Below, piece after piece: positions 54,406 to 64,000 of a stretch of DNA of 64,000 nt. The translations under genes and the position numbers were made by a program. Under the pieces are notes generated by a model. That model was not told the origin of the DNA and ran no database searches. It was given only the letters and a program-made list of their open reading frames with translations. The stretch is from assembly GCA_025667525.1 (NCBI GenBank), contig CM046875.1, forward strand, positions 153,199,675-153,263,674, written 5' to 3'. Source of the DNA: Glebionis coronaria (Eukaryota > Streptophyta > Magnoliopsida > Asterales > Asteraceae). How positions within the stretch are numbered: position 1 is the first letter of the stretch; each line of letters starts with the position of its first letter.

Positions 54406-54510
54406 ACAGGTACACCGCAACACCACCGTCTTCACTGGTACACAGCAACGCCACCGTCTTCAACAGGTACACAGCAACGCCACCGTCTTTAACAGGTACA
54501 CAGCAACGAC
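54406..54510. repeat. 29-bp minisatellite in the element B spacer
   Basis: Three and a half copies of a unit of the type ACAGGTACACAGCAACGCC followed by ACCGTCTTCA. The copies differ at few positions. Confidence 0.85.
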
Positions 54511-54754
54511 ACGAATAAAATGGCTTTGAACATTTTATTCTAATTCGGTAGCATTTTACCTCCGGTCGGTGAAGACCGTTGGACGATATTAGATATCGTA
54601 CCCGTGACGGATAGTTTCAATTAAGTAACTTCCTGACAGGATTTCGCGGGTAAACCCGTTCTCTTTATTCGACCGTCCAAAGCTGACTGCGAACATAAAG
54701 AGTGAATCACTTGGATAAATTATCCTTGTGACTTGAAGCCGTCAATTCATGAAA

Positions 54755-55149
54755 CCTGGAACAAGTGAATTTCAATTAAGATTTTCACCATCGTTGCTTT
54801 CCAGTTGTCACGAGCTCAATTCATAAAGAATCTTGCACGTCACCTACCAAGTGCTGTTTGATGTTAACACTAGAAGGATTTCCACTCGTCACTGTGATCA
54901 ATAAAGAGTCACTCTGAGTGTTCTGGCAAGATCATATGATAATGCGTAGAGGCCTGGAACGAGTTTAAGTTCAATTAAGAATTAAACCACTGTTTCCTTC
55001 CAGTTTTTCACAAGATTGGTTCTAAAAGAACCGCACGTGTAACCTACCATGAGCTTGTTTGATGTTGGCTCAAGCAGGATTTCCATCTTCATTGTAATAC
55101 TTACATATTAATCGGATGTTCTGGCAATATTACGGGAATATTGCGTAGG
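54755..55149. repeat. Two diverged ~197-bp direct repeats
   Basis: Copy 1 is 54755-54950, copy 2 is 54953-55149. Shared in order: CCTGGAAC(A/G)AG, TTCAATTAAGA, CTTTCCAGTT/CTTCCAGTTT, CACGT..ACCTACCA, TTTGATGTT, AGGATTTCCA, TGTTCTGGCAA and ATTGCGTAG / ATGCGTAG. The divergence is large, so the duplication is older than the insertion of B or the copies evolve fast. Confidence 0.8.
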
Positions 55150-56311
55150 ACTCATGAAAATCTCTTACTTTTCACAGTGTGTGAGAAAGCAAGGAATAAA
55201 TGGAAAGTGTCCTAATGAGACTTTTGATGATCTCTTGGCTCTAGACTCGATTGTGCGTTTTGATTTAGTGAGCGATGGCTGGAGAGGAGTGCCACCTTTT
55301 CAATACCAGTCTATTCGGAGTGAATAAACCAATAGATAACGTGTTGATCTCCGTGTGATTAAAACAAATACCTTTTGAGAGATATTTGAGTTAGCTGGGA
55401 AGGGTTGTGCATTGCATCACTGGGTCCATGATGTCTTTCTTCAATACCGAGAATCATTAGCAAAAATGACCTCAATAGCATATGTGTTGACCCGGTTTCT
55501 GCCTAAAGTTGTAAGGAGGGCTTCTTTCTTTACACCCTTTATCTTTACAATTCTTTTTCATTCTTCAACCCCTTCAATGCTTACCAATACGTCATCACTA
55601 GCACCTTGTTGTGATTGTTCCAGTGCTAGCTTAAGTACTTGGTCGGCATTCAGCTACGTTCACATTCTTTCTCCATCTTTCCTAGGACTTCTAATTCTAT
55701 CTAGGGAATTGTCCTTGGGAAGATTCCATCGGCTCTGATGAATCATTGGACTAAACCTATTCCTACCACCCTTTTGTCACCACATCCGTCGTGAATTAAG
55801 CGTGTTTTGGGAAGGAATTGTCACCATGAAAAATCATTGAAAATCACATAAGGTACTTGTGATATTAAAATCAAAAGTTTTGTACCTTAGGTGTTTTGTT
55901 CATCAAAAACGCTCCCCCTTAACACGTGCTTAACACATATTAAGTTGGATTATCGTTAAGTCTTTTTAATCTTTTAGCCAAGTATCACTTAAGTCTCCTT
56001 AATCCCATTTTCTCCCCTTATCCAAAATGTTAACCATTAATATTTGGGATATTGAATGGATTAACCGGTCTTTGGGTAAAAATGAAATCGATGTTTGGCC
56101 ATAGAACGTGTTCATGCTCCCCCCTTAAATTAATAAGGGATAGTTGTAGTGCTTTAGTATGATATATTTTGAAAGATTTAGAATCTCGTGAGAAATTCTT
56201 GAAAAATTATCATACCTTAACACTACATCAAGCCATTACAGCACAATATTCACAAATATACATATTCACAATTGAAAACCAATATAAAGTGGACCTGAAA
56301 TGTACGACCCA

Positions 56312-58990
56312 TTAGATGGATCGTTGCAGTAGCTTGTGGTGCACTAAATATGGTCTACCACCCACGAATCTTTCCAAGCTCCTCATCAATCTACGTTCAC
56401 GGAGCTTTTCATCGATCTTCTTGATCACATAATTCGCCATCTGCCTATAACCCTTATGCCAATCCTCCGTCATTTCTGGCAAAGTCCCACCCGAGTTCAG
56501 ATGCTCCAACTTTCCTCTTACTTGTAGAAGAGTCCCATCACTGTACTTATGGAGCTCACCCACCCTCATAAACTTCATTAAACCTCGACTGTTCAAGTAG
56601 AAAATGCCGTAATTCGGGACAGAAATGCCGGTATAGGGACATCTTTCTACATGTTGAGGTAGCACTTGATTCACTGGACGGGTTAGGTTAAGCTTCCTTT
56701 GATAGCTTTCGACTCCCAACTGAAGATCTTCAACTCGTGTCTTGATGACAACGCTTCGTGTGAACATACGAAGTGCTGTATTCAAAGCAATGAGGTCTTC
56801 ACGAGGAATATGTGTGAGTTGATCTCGGGTCATCAGAAGCAGCATATCTTCGATATCCTCAAGGCGAATGATGGAAAAATCTCCCTGCTGGATTTTGTAT
56901 TCCCTGTCATCCTCCCTTTTCAAACGAATCTCCGTCACGTGATAATAGCCATTCTTGGCTTCAGTTTTCATCCCTAAGATGCTGGAGATGCGGATGTCGG
57001 ATCTAACGTTGCTTCCAGAATTGACTAGGCAGCAACCCCTGTACGCCCTTCGGACTCGTTCGTCCCAATGAGATGCACCTATGACAGCATACATATCATA
57101 ATTACGATTTATCTTTGGGACCCAGAGTCGGTTTACCTTTTCCTCGATAAAGGGTATTGTCCCCCAGTTGGCAGCTTTCAGCAAAGTCAGGGATGTTGCG
57201 TACTTTGAGGACCCCTTCAGAAGATACACAAGATCATTGGTGACGAAGAAGTCAAGAGCAATCTGATTATCTTGAGAAGGATCCATTGGAGGTGGAGCTC
57301 TTTCTGATTCATGAAGTCCTGGCCGTTGAACGGTATTCAGAGCCTTCAGGATCTCATCGGCATAATACTCGAACTCCATTTGGGTCAACCGGGTTTTGGC
57401 TCGTAGTCTCTTATCCTTCAGTGCTTTCTTCACCAAAGATGGAGTAACCGAAGTCTTATACTCATGAGCAAGAAATGCACATAAGTCAATCGGACTGCGG
57501 ATACGAAGATACAAAACATCTTTGTCGGCGTCGGTGATCGGATCATATGGCGCCGCTGCCGTGATCCAAGCCTGTGGTGGTGCAGTCTCGTCAATCTCCA
57601 ACGTGTCCGCCCAGTCCCTTGTGCTTGGAACAGTAGATTGTGGGTTTTGTTGCAGAGGAGTGGAGACGTGAACATCTGCTTGTTCTGTTTCAGGCATGTC
57701 GGTAGTGTCATGAACGGGTGAGTGTTGTGCAGCTTCAGGTTCGGTTACCGATTCTGCAATCACAGGAACAGCAACAATAGAACTAACAGGGTTAGTGGTA
57801 ACAGGTATGGATGCAGCGATAAATGTACCAGGAATAGATGACCCTGTAGTGGCATTCACATCGTGGCGCCACTTCGATCGTCTGGATTCCGTAGATGTAG
57901 ATTTTTCCTTTGCTGCTGCATCTTTCTTGGACTTGGTGCCAGACTTAACAGGTTTCTTTGAGCTGGCACCCTTATCCCCTTTCTCAGGCTGTTTACCCCC
58001 ATCATCATTCTCATTATCATCCCCGTTGCTCCCCCGAACACTCTCCTCATTACCATCGCCGCCATCATCGCCATCATCATCATCGTCATCATCATCCTCA
58101 TCATCATCATCATCCTTATCATTATCATCCTCATCATCCTCATCATTCTGATCCTCATCATCCTCATCATTCTTATCTTCTTCTTCTTCTTCCTCTTCTC
58201 CACCAGTACCCTCTTCTTCGTCACTCTCTTCCCTTTCTTCCTCAGGGAGAATGTGGTAGGGTACCACACTTCCAAACGTCTTGAACAACCTATCATCCTC
58301 CATGATAGCGTCATTCAGGGATTTGAAGAGAGCCCGTTGAATCCTCGATTTATCAAACGATCCAAGTTCCCTCATTCGAGCTTTGAGGATCTTCTTAAGT
58401 TCAAAATCCGTCAAGTCATAAGCAATCTTGTAGGCGGCTTCTGAAGGATTGGATGATTTGATCATCAAGTTGTCAACAGCAAGTGTCTTCAACTCATCAC
58501 GCAGTTTAGGCATTAGGGATTCAACGGAGTCTTTCACTCTCTGCTCAATAGAAGCTTCAAGAGCTTCTTTTTGCTCTTTAAGGTCATCCTTAATAGCTTT
58601 AAGTCTCGTAATTCGTGCTTGATGCCTATCAGCTTCAGCCTTTTTAACCCGAGCAAGTTCTTCTGCATGAGCTTTACATGTAAATTCCATGTCTGCAGCG
58701 AACTTAGCAATCAACTCTTCTTGAGCTTTCTTAGATGCTTCTTCACTTTGAGCTCGTCTACGTAACTCTTGGCGAAGTTCATCCATTTCTCTCTTGTGAT
58801 TATCCACATGTTTATCCAACATTTCGGCCATTACCAATGCGGCCATTGCAGACGTTGCAGAGCTGCTCTGGGTTGATGGAATAGGCTCGGTGGTAACTAC
58901 GGTACTAAGGATGGGAGTTATTGGTGGTGGAAGAAATGGTGTTGAAACCGGTCTGGTTGGTACAGGTTGTTTTGGTGGAAGTTGAGTTGT
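56312..58990 (-). pseudogene. ORF3 of element B, C-terminal part (coiled coil, acidic tract, conserved C-terminal domain)
   Basis: The 844-residue ORF starts formally at 58846, but its frame stays open back to about 59030 (Pro/Thr-rich linker), where a run of six G on the plus strand (59031-59036) separates it from the frame of the N-terminal part by one base. I read both as one protein of about 1.3 kaa with a homopolymer frameshift or sequencing error. Order: a coiled coil (MLDKHVDNHKREMDELRQEL and ~120 further residues), a 70-residue Asp/Glu tract, a Lys-rich stretch, a Ser/Thr/Pro linker, then a folded C-terminal half (IALDFFVTNDLVYLLKGSSK, SHWDERVRRAYRG, LTHIPREDLIALNTALRMF, VEDLQLGVESYQRKLNL, GELHKYSDGTLLQVRGKLEH, RRLMRSLERFVGGRPY). 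I know the last motifs from retroelement proteins in Asteraceae. The biochemical function is unknown. Confidence 0.75.
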
Positions 58991-60261
58991 TAACGGTTGA
59001 GTAGACTCTTTTTCAACACTTGCTGAAACAGGGGGGTGGATGTCTCCTTCGAAGTGGAATACTTTTCAGGTGATCCAAACTCAAACACATCATCTGGTTC
59101 CACGTACTCTTCTTCAATATTTACCCGTGCACCCGAACCACTATCTCCCGTGTCTTTCCTACTCCTTTCCATAGCTATCTTCATAGCTTTTCTCTCAGCC
59201 TTGTTAAGAGCAGGATCATCAATATCTTCTTCAGCGTGGAGAATTAACTCATCAGCCGTACCCTTTCCCTTTTTAGCTGCCGTCTTCTTCTTTTTGGTTT
59301 TGGGTTCAGGTAAATATGTTTGCTTCCGTTTACCTTTGCTCTTAACCGTGGTAGAAGAGTCTTCACCTGCTAGAATGCTTGCTCGTTGATTCTCAATTTC
59401 TGTTAGCAAGTTCTTGTAATCATCAGATGCTATAATCTCATCGGTCAGAAGATGACTGGGAATGGGACCAGGAATAACCGTATTCGAATGAGTCTCCTGC
59501 CTTAAGTCTACCAAATCATCATCATCCATCGTGTGGTGACGACTACCTGCACGCTTGTTAATGGATGCATCGTTTTCCATAAAGTAATGTATGATCAACT
59601 TAATAAACCTAGGGTACTGGTAACTTTTAACCTTACCCTTTGTGTTTGTGAAGAGTTGAAAAGTAAACTCCTCCCACAGCAGTGATGCATAATCAATACC
59701 CATACCTTTAAACATACCATAAAACATCTTGATGATTGGTGGACGAACAGCATCAAACCCAGTTGTTTTGGGTGTTAAACATCGGCTTAGAATCCCAAAA
59801 ATAGCTTTCCATGGTTGACCAACTTTGGCAGTAGTAAACTCAGACGGGGTTCGTATGTCAAGACATCCAATGGCAGTGAACATCTCCATGATCTGGTCCT
59901 TAGTCGGGTTGGCTGAGTATGATAGACCTTTGAGTGTCGGTCGAAATCCAAAGATCTTCCTAAAGTCTGACACAGTAAGCGTCTGCTGCTTGTTGTCCAA
60001 GGAAAAAGTGATTTTGTTTGACGTCCTCTCTTTGGTAGCCCAGAACTCGTAAAGGTATTCATAGGGCACTGAAGCACTTCTCCTTAGCGCATGCTTGAGA
60101 TGAGATTTATCAAGCATGGTTGTACCTACCTTAAATCCATTATGGGTAGAGTGAGATACCTCCTTCAAACGGAAGTTGTTTGGAATAAACTTTAGAGTCT
60201 TGGCTTCAGCAATGGCGGCGGCTTTGGTGTCTTGTATTTGTTGTACGGTAGGGTTAGTCAT
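58990..60261 (-). CDS. ORF3 of element B, N-terminal part
   Basis: 423 residues from ATG at 60261 (MTNPTVQQIQDTKAAAIAEA). Residues ~60-250 form a domain whose order parallels the N-terminus of ORF3 in element 1: YEFWATKERTSNKITF, LTVSDFRKIFGFRPTL, IMEMFTAIGCLDI, PWKAIFGILSRCLTPKTTGFD, LLWEEFTFQLFTN and YQYPRFIKLIIHYFM (compare FWDTIVLGTRF, VTEVLLRASLRL, HAIIHCLSSKSTSFD, FNFSKLIFEGM and YPRFIQALV). A Lys-rich, nuclear-localisation-like run (KTKKKKTAAKKGK) and an acidic tail with VEPDDVFEFGS follow. A stop in the shifted frame ends it at 58990. No signal peptide or membrane segment is seen, which argues against an envelope protein. Confidence 0.75.
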   Translation of the reverse strand: MTNPTVQQIQDTKAAAIAEAKTLKFIPNNFRLKEVSHSTHNGFKVGTTMLDKSHLKHALRRSASVPYEYLYEFWATKERTSNKITFSLDNKQQTLTVSDFRKIFGFRPTLKGLSYSANPTKDQIMEMFTAIGCLDIRTPSEFTTAKVGQPWKAIFGILSRCLTPKTTGFDAVRPPIIKMFYGMFKGMGIDYASLLWEEFTFQLFTNTKGKVKSYQYPRFIKLIIHYFMENDASINKRAGSRHHTMDDDDLVDLRQETHSNTVIPGPIPSHLLTDEIIASDDYKNLLTEIENQRASILAGEDSSTTVKSKGKRKQTYLPEPKTKKKKTAAKKGKGTADELILHAEEDIDDPALNKAERKAMKIAMERSRKDTGDSGSGARVNIEEEYVEPDDVFEFGSPEKYSTSKETSTPLFQQVLKKSLLNR

Positions 60262-60419
60262 CGTCTCTGCTTAAGATAAAACACAAAGGTTGATACATAC
60301 AAGTATGAATATCATTATGACTTTAAACCTAAGCATTGGACATATGACCTAATCCCTTAAGCTTGTAAACCATTCAAACATCTATTATACGGAAAAATCA
60401 TTCAATTCGGAATACTTGG

Positions 60420-60945
60420 TCTATGCTGAATATAAATCCTATGCGGAATGATAGGTCTATTCGGAACATAAGGCCTATGCGGAATAAAAGGTCTATTCGG
60501 AACATTAGGCCTATGCGGAATAACTACTCTATTCGGAAATAACAGTCTATGCGGAATAAACAAACCTATTCGGAAAGAACTGTCTATGCGGAATAAATTC
60601 TCTATTCGGAAAGAACTGTCTATGCGGAATAAAAAATCCTATTCGGAAAGACTTGTCTATGCGGAATAAATTCTCTATTCGGAAAGAGCTGTCTATGCGG
60701 AATAAAAAATCCTATTCGGAAAGACTTGGCCTATGCGGAATATTCAGTCTATTCGGAAAAAAGTTCTCTATGCGGAATATTCATTCTATTCGGAAAGATT
60801 TGGCCTATGCGGAATATTCAGTTCTATTCGGAAAAAATTTCTCTATGCGGAATATTCATTCTATTCGGAAAGATTTGGCCTATGCGGAAAGATCATTCTA
60901 TTCGGAAAAACTTCTTCTATGCGGAAAGACCTCCTATTCGGAATG
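60420..60945 (-). repeat. TTCCGCATAG/TTCCGAATAG minisatellite upstream of ORF3 in element B
   Basis: Around 28 units alternate strictly between TATGCGGAA and TATTCGGAA (plus strand), spaced 16-20 bp, giving a dimer of about 36-37 bp with variable linkers. The best-conserved dimers are at 60770-60905 (period ~74 bp as a dimer of dimers). The TTCCG core is shared with the leader array of element C (199-545). Confidence 0.9.
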
Positions 60946-61614
60946 TTTTTCAACACTTATATATTTTCTAATTTAAGCACGAAATCCGTTTGAATCAAGT
61001 AATTTAAAGGCCAAAGCAGTTCAATTTGTTCTATTCCGAATACAACCCAGGCAAAACCCCCAATTTAATTAACCCTAATTAAGCAGTAACTTCAATCTAT
61101 TGATTCCAGTTAAAAAAAGAGATAATTAAGTTGATTTGCATGAATGATTAATCCGATTGAATACCTTTTTGAAGATCTTGAACAAGAAGATTAATGAATT
61201 GAGATGTTTTATTTGATTTCGTGTGGTTGTGTTCTTGTGTGTTAATGGCGGCCAAGTAGAAGTAAAGGGGAACAGTGAAAGTAGAGAGGAGACGGGGTGT
61301 GTGAATTTGACTAGGTCAAATTTTTCAGAAGTTTGACATGTTGTCAACTTTACCCCCTCAATTTTTCTACTTTCAACAAACAAAATCTTTTGTTTTTCCA
61401 AGTTCTAATTCTAGTCATTTTGACCTGTCTTATGTTAACTACCCGAGCCTTAGTGATTTACTTATCTTAACACAAGCACAAAACTATTCATAACACACTT
61501 ATAAGCAACAACAAGACAAATGCCAAAGCAATCCAACCATTAACCATTAAGCTTTTTGAGTTTCCTTGAAAACTTTTGAAGATCTTTTTGATGTGATAGA
61601 TGATGTAACATTTT

Positions 61615-61626
61615 CTCCCCCTTAAA
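61615..61626 (-). other. Internal polypurine-like tract of element B
   Basis: The minus strand reads GTTTAAGGGGGAG, followed by AAAATGT. It has the same AAGGGGGAG wording as the true PPT. It lies about 620 bp after the pol stop and could act as a second plus-strand primer (inference). Confidence 0.5.
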
Positions 61627-62244
61627 CGATGACCCGTTTTCTATTTAAAGAGCTGTAGTCATTGTTTAACGAGGCACAGGATGATGAAAAACATTTTCCA
61701 ATTGATAATTTGAAAAGTTTGATGCGTGGTAGCAATAAGATTTCTCTTATTTTAACAAATTAATGCACTGAGACGTACATTAACTCGTGTTAGACCAAGT
61801 TGTAAAGTAAACTTGATCCCTTTGCATGATTTGGCTTGTAAATCACGCCCGAGAAAATTAATTCCCGTTGTGAGCCAACGTTTTCCAAGGAAATACGTGA
61901 CTTTAATATGAAAACCGGGTTGCAGTCAGAAATAACTACAAGCCATAATGAGCATGTTTTAAAATTGTACAACTTTTATACGGACTCTATTTATGGCACC
62001 GTGTCAATATTAATCGACATTTCTAAGGCCGTAAATATTACCGTACTAAGAGACATGCCCGTTTTAAAAAAACGAAAAATATTTTTGGTTTTCCTTGATT
62101 TTATAATTTTTATGATTTTTCTAGGTTTTATATTTTTTATGGTTTTTCTTGGTTTTATATTTTTGTATTTTCTTTTTGTGGTTTATATATTTACGATAAT
62201 ATACATGATCACGAACAAAGGATACTCTGAATAGTTTACCACAA

Positions 62245-64000
62245 CTATTCAGCTGATTCTTCTGCCAACTCTTTGAGAGTCGCTGGAGTGAATGATTTCA
62301 TGCCAAGCTTGTCGATCAAAAACTCGATTCGTCCTCGATCTAAGGCTTTGGTGAACATATCCGCCAGCTGATACTCAGTAGTGACAAAATACAGCTCGAT
62401 CACTCCGTTCTCCACCTGCTCCTTAATGAAATGGTAGCGAATGTCTATGTGCTTGGCCCGGGAGTGTTGAACATAGTTGCAGCAAAGGGCAATGGCGCTC
62501 TTGTTGTCACAATACATCGGGATTTTGTTGAATCCCAAACCGTAGTCAGTTAATTGTGATCTCATCCAAAGGACTTGAGCACAACAACCGGACATGGCGA
62601 TGTATTCAGCCTCCGTGCTTGATATTGCAGCGCTTTTCTGCCTTTTTGAAGACCAACTGATCAATCTGTCCCCAAGGAGTTGCACAGATCCAGACATGCT
62701 ACGCCTCGTGTCTTGACATCCAGCATGATCGGCATCTGCGTATGATATTAAAGCAATAGAGGAATCTTTCGGATACCATAGACCACGATGAAGTGTTCCT
62801 TTTAGATACCGAAAGATCCTTTTAACTACATGTAGGTGCTTTTCGGTAGGCCGAGCCTGATACCGGGCACACATGCATACAGCAAATTGCAAATCAGGCC
62901 TGCTAGCAGTCAGATATAGAAGGGTGCCGATCATCCTACGGTAAAGTTTTGGATCGACAATAGTCCCATTCCTATCTTCATCTAACTTGGATTTCTCCAC
63001 CATTGGAGTGTCCACGGGGTCACAATTTTCAAAGTTATATTTCTTAAGAGATTCTAGAGCATATTTGGATTGATTAATAAAGATGCCTCTGGGATTTTGA
63101 GAAATCTGTAATCCTAAGAAAAATGAAATTTTTCCCATCATCGACATCTGAAAGCGTGTGGACATTATCTTCTCAAAGCGATTTGACAATTCTATGTTAG
63201 TGGCAGCAAATATTATATCATCAACATAAATTTGTACCAGAAGCATGTCGTTGCCTTCCTTGAGAGTGAATAGAGTGGGGTCCACCTTGCCTTTGGAGAA
63301 GCCTTCCGAAGTGAGATATGTTGACAGGAGATCATACCACGCGCGTGGAGCTTGTTTCAACCCATAGAGAGCCTTCTTAAGCTTGTACACGTGATTAGGA
63401 AACTCCGTACTGACGAACCCATCCGGCTGACTAACATAGACTTCTTCCCTTAGTTCACCGTTCAAAAATGCCGTCTTCACATCCATTTGGTAGACGATCA
63501 TGTTCATATGAGCAGCATACGCAAGGAATAGTCTAATCGCCTCCAATCTAGCCACAGGAGCAAAAGATTCTTCAAAGTCTATACCCAAGGCTTGTTTATA
63601 TCCTCTAGCGACCAATCTAGCCTTATTCTTCAATATCGCACCCATCTCATCAAGTTTAACCTTATAAACCCATAACAAGGTAAGGATGTTAACCTTGTCA
63701 GGGAGAGGAACTAATTCCCATACTTCAAGTCGTTGGAATTCATTTAGTTCCTCCTGCATGGCTTCAATCCAAGATGATTGAGTCATAGCCTGCTGCCAAT
63801 TTTTAGGTTCAACTTCAGAGAGAAATGCATCAAAGTAACAATAGAGTGCATTCTCTTGTAATTGATGGCGTGTAGAGACTGGTCGATCTAGATCTCCAAT
63901 AACATTCCAAATTGGGTGATCTTTTGTCCATTTAGTGCTATGGTTTTCAATCCTAGGTGGTCTGGAGTGAACAATAGAAGGAGCTTCTTCTGAGGTAGAC
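62245..64000 (-). CDS. pol of element B: reverse transcriptase and RNase H (5' part outside window)
   Basis: Open from the window edge to a TAA at 62245, without a stop. The first residues in view belong to the integrase-RT linker ([18 protein letters not shown], then [19 protein letters not shown]). RT motifs: [64 protein letters not shown] and the catalytic [10 protein letters not shown]. RNase [39 protein letters not shown] and [13 protein letters not shown]. All catalytic residues are present. The RT/RNase H moiety therefore looks functional. Whether the rest of pol and gag are intact cannot be seen. Confidence 0.95.
   Translation of the reverse strand, partial: STSEEAPSIVHSRPPRIENHSTKWTKDHPIWNVIGDLDRPVSTRHQLQENALYCYFDAFLSEVEPKNWQQAMTQSSWIEAMQEELNEFQRLEVWELVPLPDKVNILTLLWVYKVKLDEMGAILKNKARLVARGYKQALGIDFEESFAPVARLEAIRLFLAYAAHMNMIVYQMDVKTAFLNGELREEVYVSQPDGFVSTEFPNHVYKLKKALYGLKQAPRAWYDLLSTYLTSEGFSKGKVDPTLFTLKEGNDMLLVQIYVDDIIFAATNIELSNRFEKIMSTRFQMSMMGKISFFLGLQISQNPRGIFINQSKYALESLKKYNFENCDPVDTPMVEKSKLDEDRNGTIVDPKLYRRMIGTLLYLTASRPDLQFAVCMCARYQARPTEKHLHVVKRIFRYLKGTLHRGLWYPKDSSIALISYADADHAGCQDTRRSMSGSVQLLGDRLISWSSKRQKSAAISSTEAEYIAMSGCCAQVLWMRSQLTDYGLGFNKIPMYCDNKSAIALCCNYVQHSRAKHIDIRYHFIKEQVENGVIELYFVTTEYQLADMFTKALDRGRIEFLIDKLGMKSFTPATLKELAEESAE

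Larger units (their letters stand above)
54068..56311 (-). other. 3' spacer of element B, between ORF3 and PPT
   Basis: About 2.2 kb without a protein-like ORF. It holds a 29-bp minisatellite (54406-54510), a pair of ~197-bp direct repeats (54755-54950 and 54953-55149) and two extra PPT-like tracts (55912-55922, 56116-56128). Confidence 0.75.
60262..62244 (-). other. Spacer between pol and ORF3 of element B
   Basis: About 2 kb without a recognisable gene. It contains the TTCCG minisatellite (60420-60945) about 160 bp upstream of ORF3, an internal PPT-like tract (61615-61626) and a T-rich stretch (62060-62210) with repeated GGTTTTATATTTTT-type words. The length is unusual for a spacer that must allow ORF3 expression from the same transcript. 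Confidence 0.7.
53722..64000 (-). mobile_element. Element B: copia element with long ORF3, minus strand (5' part outside window)
   Basis: 3' LTR (53722-54051), PPT, 2.2 kb of repeat-rich spacer, ORF3 (56312-60261), a 2 kb spacer with a minisatellite, then pol (62245-64000, continuing). It is inserted in the gag of element 2. The left target duplication would be ACTTC (53717-53721), partner outside the window. Pol is open over all 1756 bases in view, and ORF3 has a single apparent one-base frameshift. It is the best-preserved element here after allowing for the window edge. Pol resembles the SIRE lineage but is clearly different from elements 1 and 2. Confidence 0.9.

Noticed and set aside
57795..58314. 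Ser-rich, His-rich and Met-rich ORFs on both strands
   Set aside because: They are shadows of the GAT-rich acidic tract of ORF3 in element B.
60420..60945. Regular repeats resembling a CRISPR array, and three overlapping short ORFs
   Set aside because: The repeated words are 9-mers with variable linkers, there are no spacers of constant length and no cas genes, and the context is a plant retroelement. The ORFs are by-products of the repeat.
1..64000. Host genes, tRNA, rRNA, organelle DNA
   Set aside because: All long ORFs are retroelement proteins or their shadows. No tRNA cloverleaf or rRNA-like stretch was recognised by eye. A search with tRNAscan-SE and Infernal would be decisive.

Overview
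The window is a block of plant nuclear DNA made almost entirely of nested LTR retrotransposons. No host gene, tRNA, rRNA or organelle insert was recognised. The reverse transcriptases are plant Ty1/copia (SIRE-type) and Ty3/gypsy (Tekay/Del chromovirus). Athila and Tat/Ogre-type gag pieces are also present. Several copia proteins resemble families I know from daisy-family (Asteraceae) genomes, so an Asteraceae host is my inference. It rests on protein resemblance, not on a search.

Layout, left to right. (1) 1-1190: 5' end (leader with minisatellite, PBS, LTR) of a minus-strand copia element 'C', inserted into the gag of a minus-strand gypsy element 'D' (1191-2191). (2) 2192-3861: 5' LTR, PBS and broken gag of a plus-strand Tat/Ogre-like element 'E', cut by (3) 3862-6748, a 2.9 kb minus-oriented Tekay-type LTR 'F' with non-coding sequence to its right. 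(4) 8403-23641: element '1', a plus-strand SIRE-type copia element with both LTRs and a perfect 5-bp target duplication (GTTCA). It has gag, pol and a long post-pol ORF ('ORF3'). ORF3 is split by a 2.7 kb minus-oriented solo gypsy LTR with its own AAATT target duplication. (5) 23647-27503: non-coding, ending in the 3' part of a Tekay-type LTR. (6) 27504-30974: decayed plus-strand Tekay pol 'G' with chromodomain and PPT, then a partial 3' LTR with GC-rich palindromes. (7) 32863-44946: minus-strand Athila-type element with two 3.07 kb LTRs that codes only for gag and protease, and with an extra PBS/leader piece outside its left LTR. (8) 44947-45617: plus-strand Athila gag fragment. (9) 45618-53721: element '2', a second copy of the element-1 family, minus strand, interrupted by (10) 53722-64000: element 'B', a minus-strand copia element. 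In B the pol in view is uninterrupted, ORF3 (about 1.3 kaa) carries one apparent frameshift, and the left LTR is 330 bp.

The points most worth a second look are three. First, elements 1 and 2 both carry three tandem ~113-nt units in the 3' untranslated region, each with two hairpins whose stems change in a compensatory way. Second, an AGTAC(T/C)GCTA-like motif recurs across the LTRs, spacer and coding regions of the same family. Third, two clearly different copia families carry the same kind of large post-pol protein.

All comparisons between copies were made by eye. Element names are local to this annotation.
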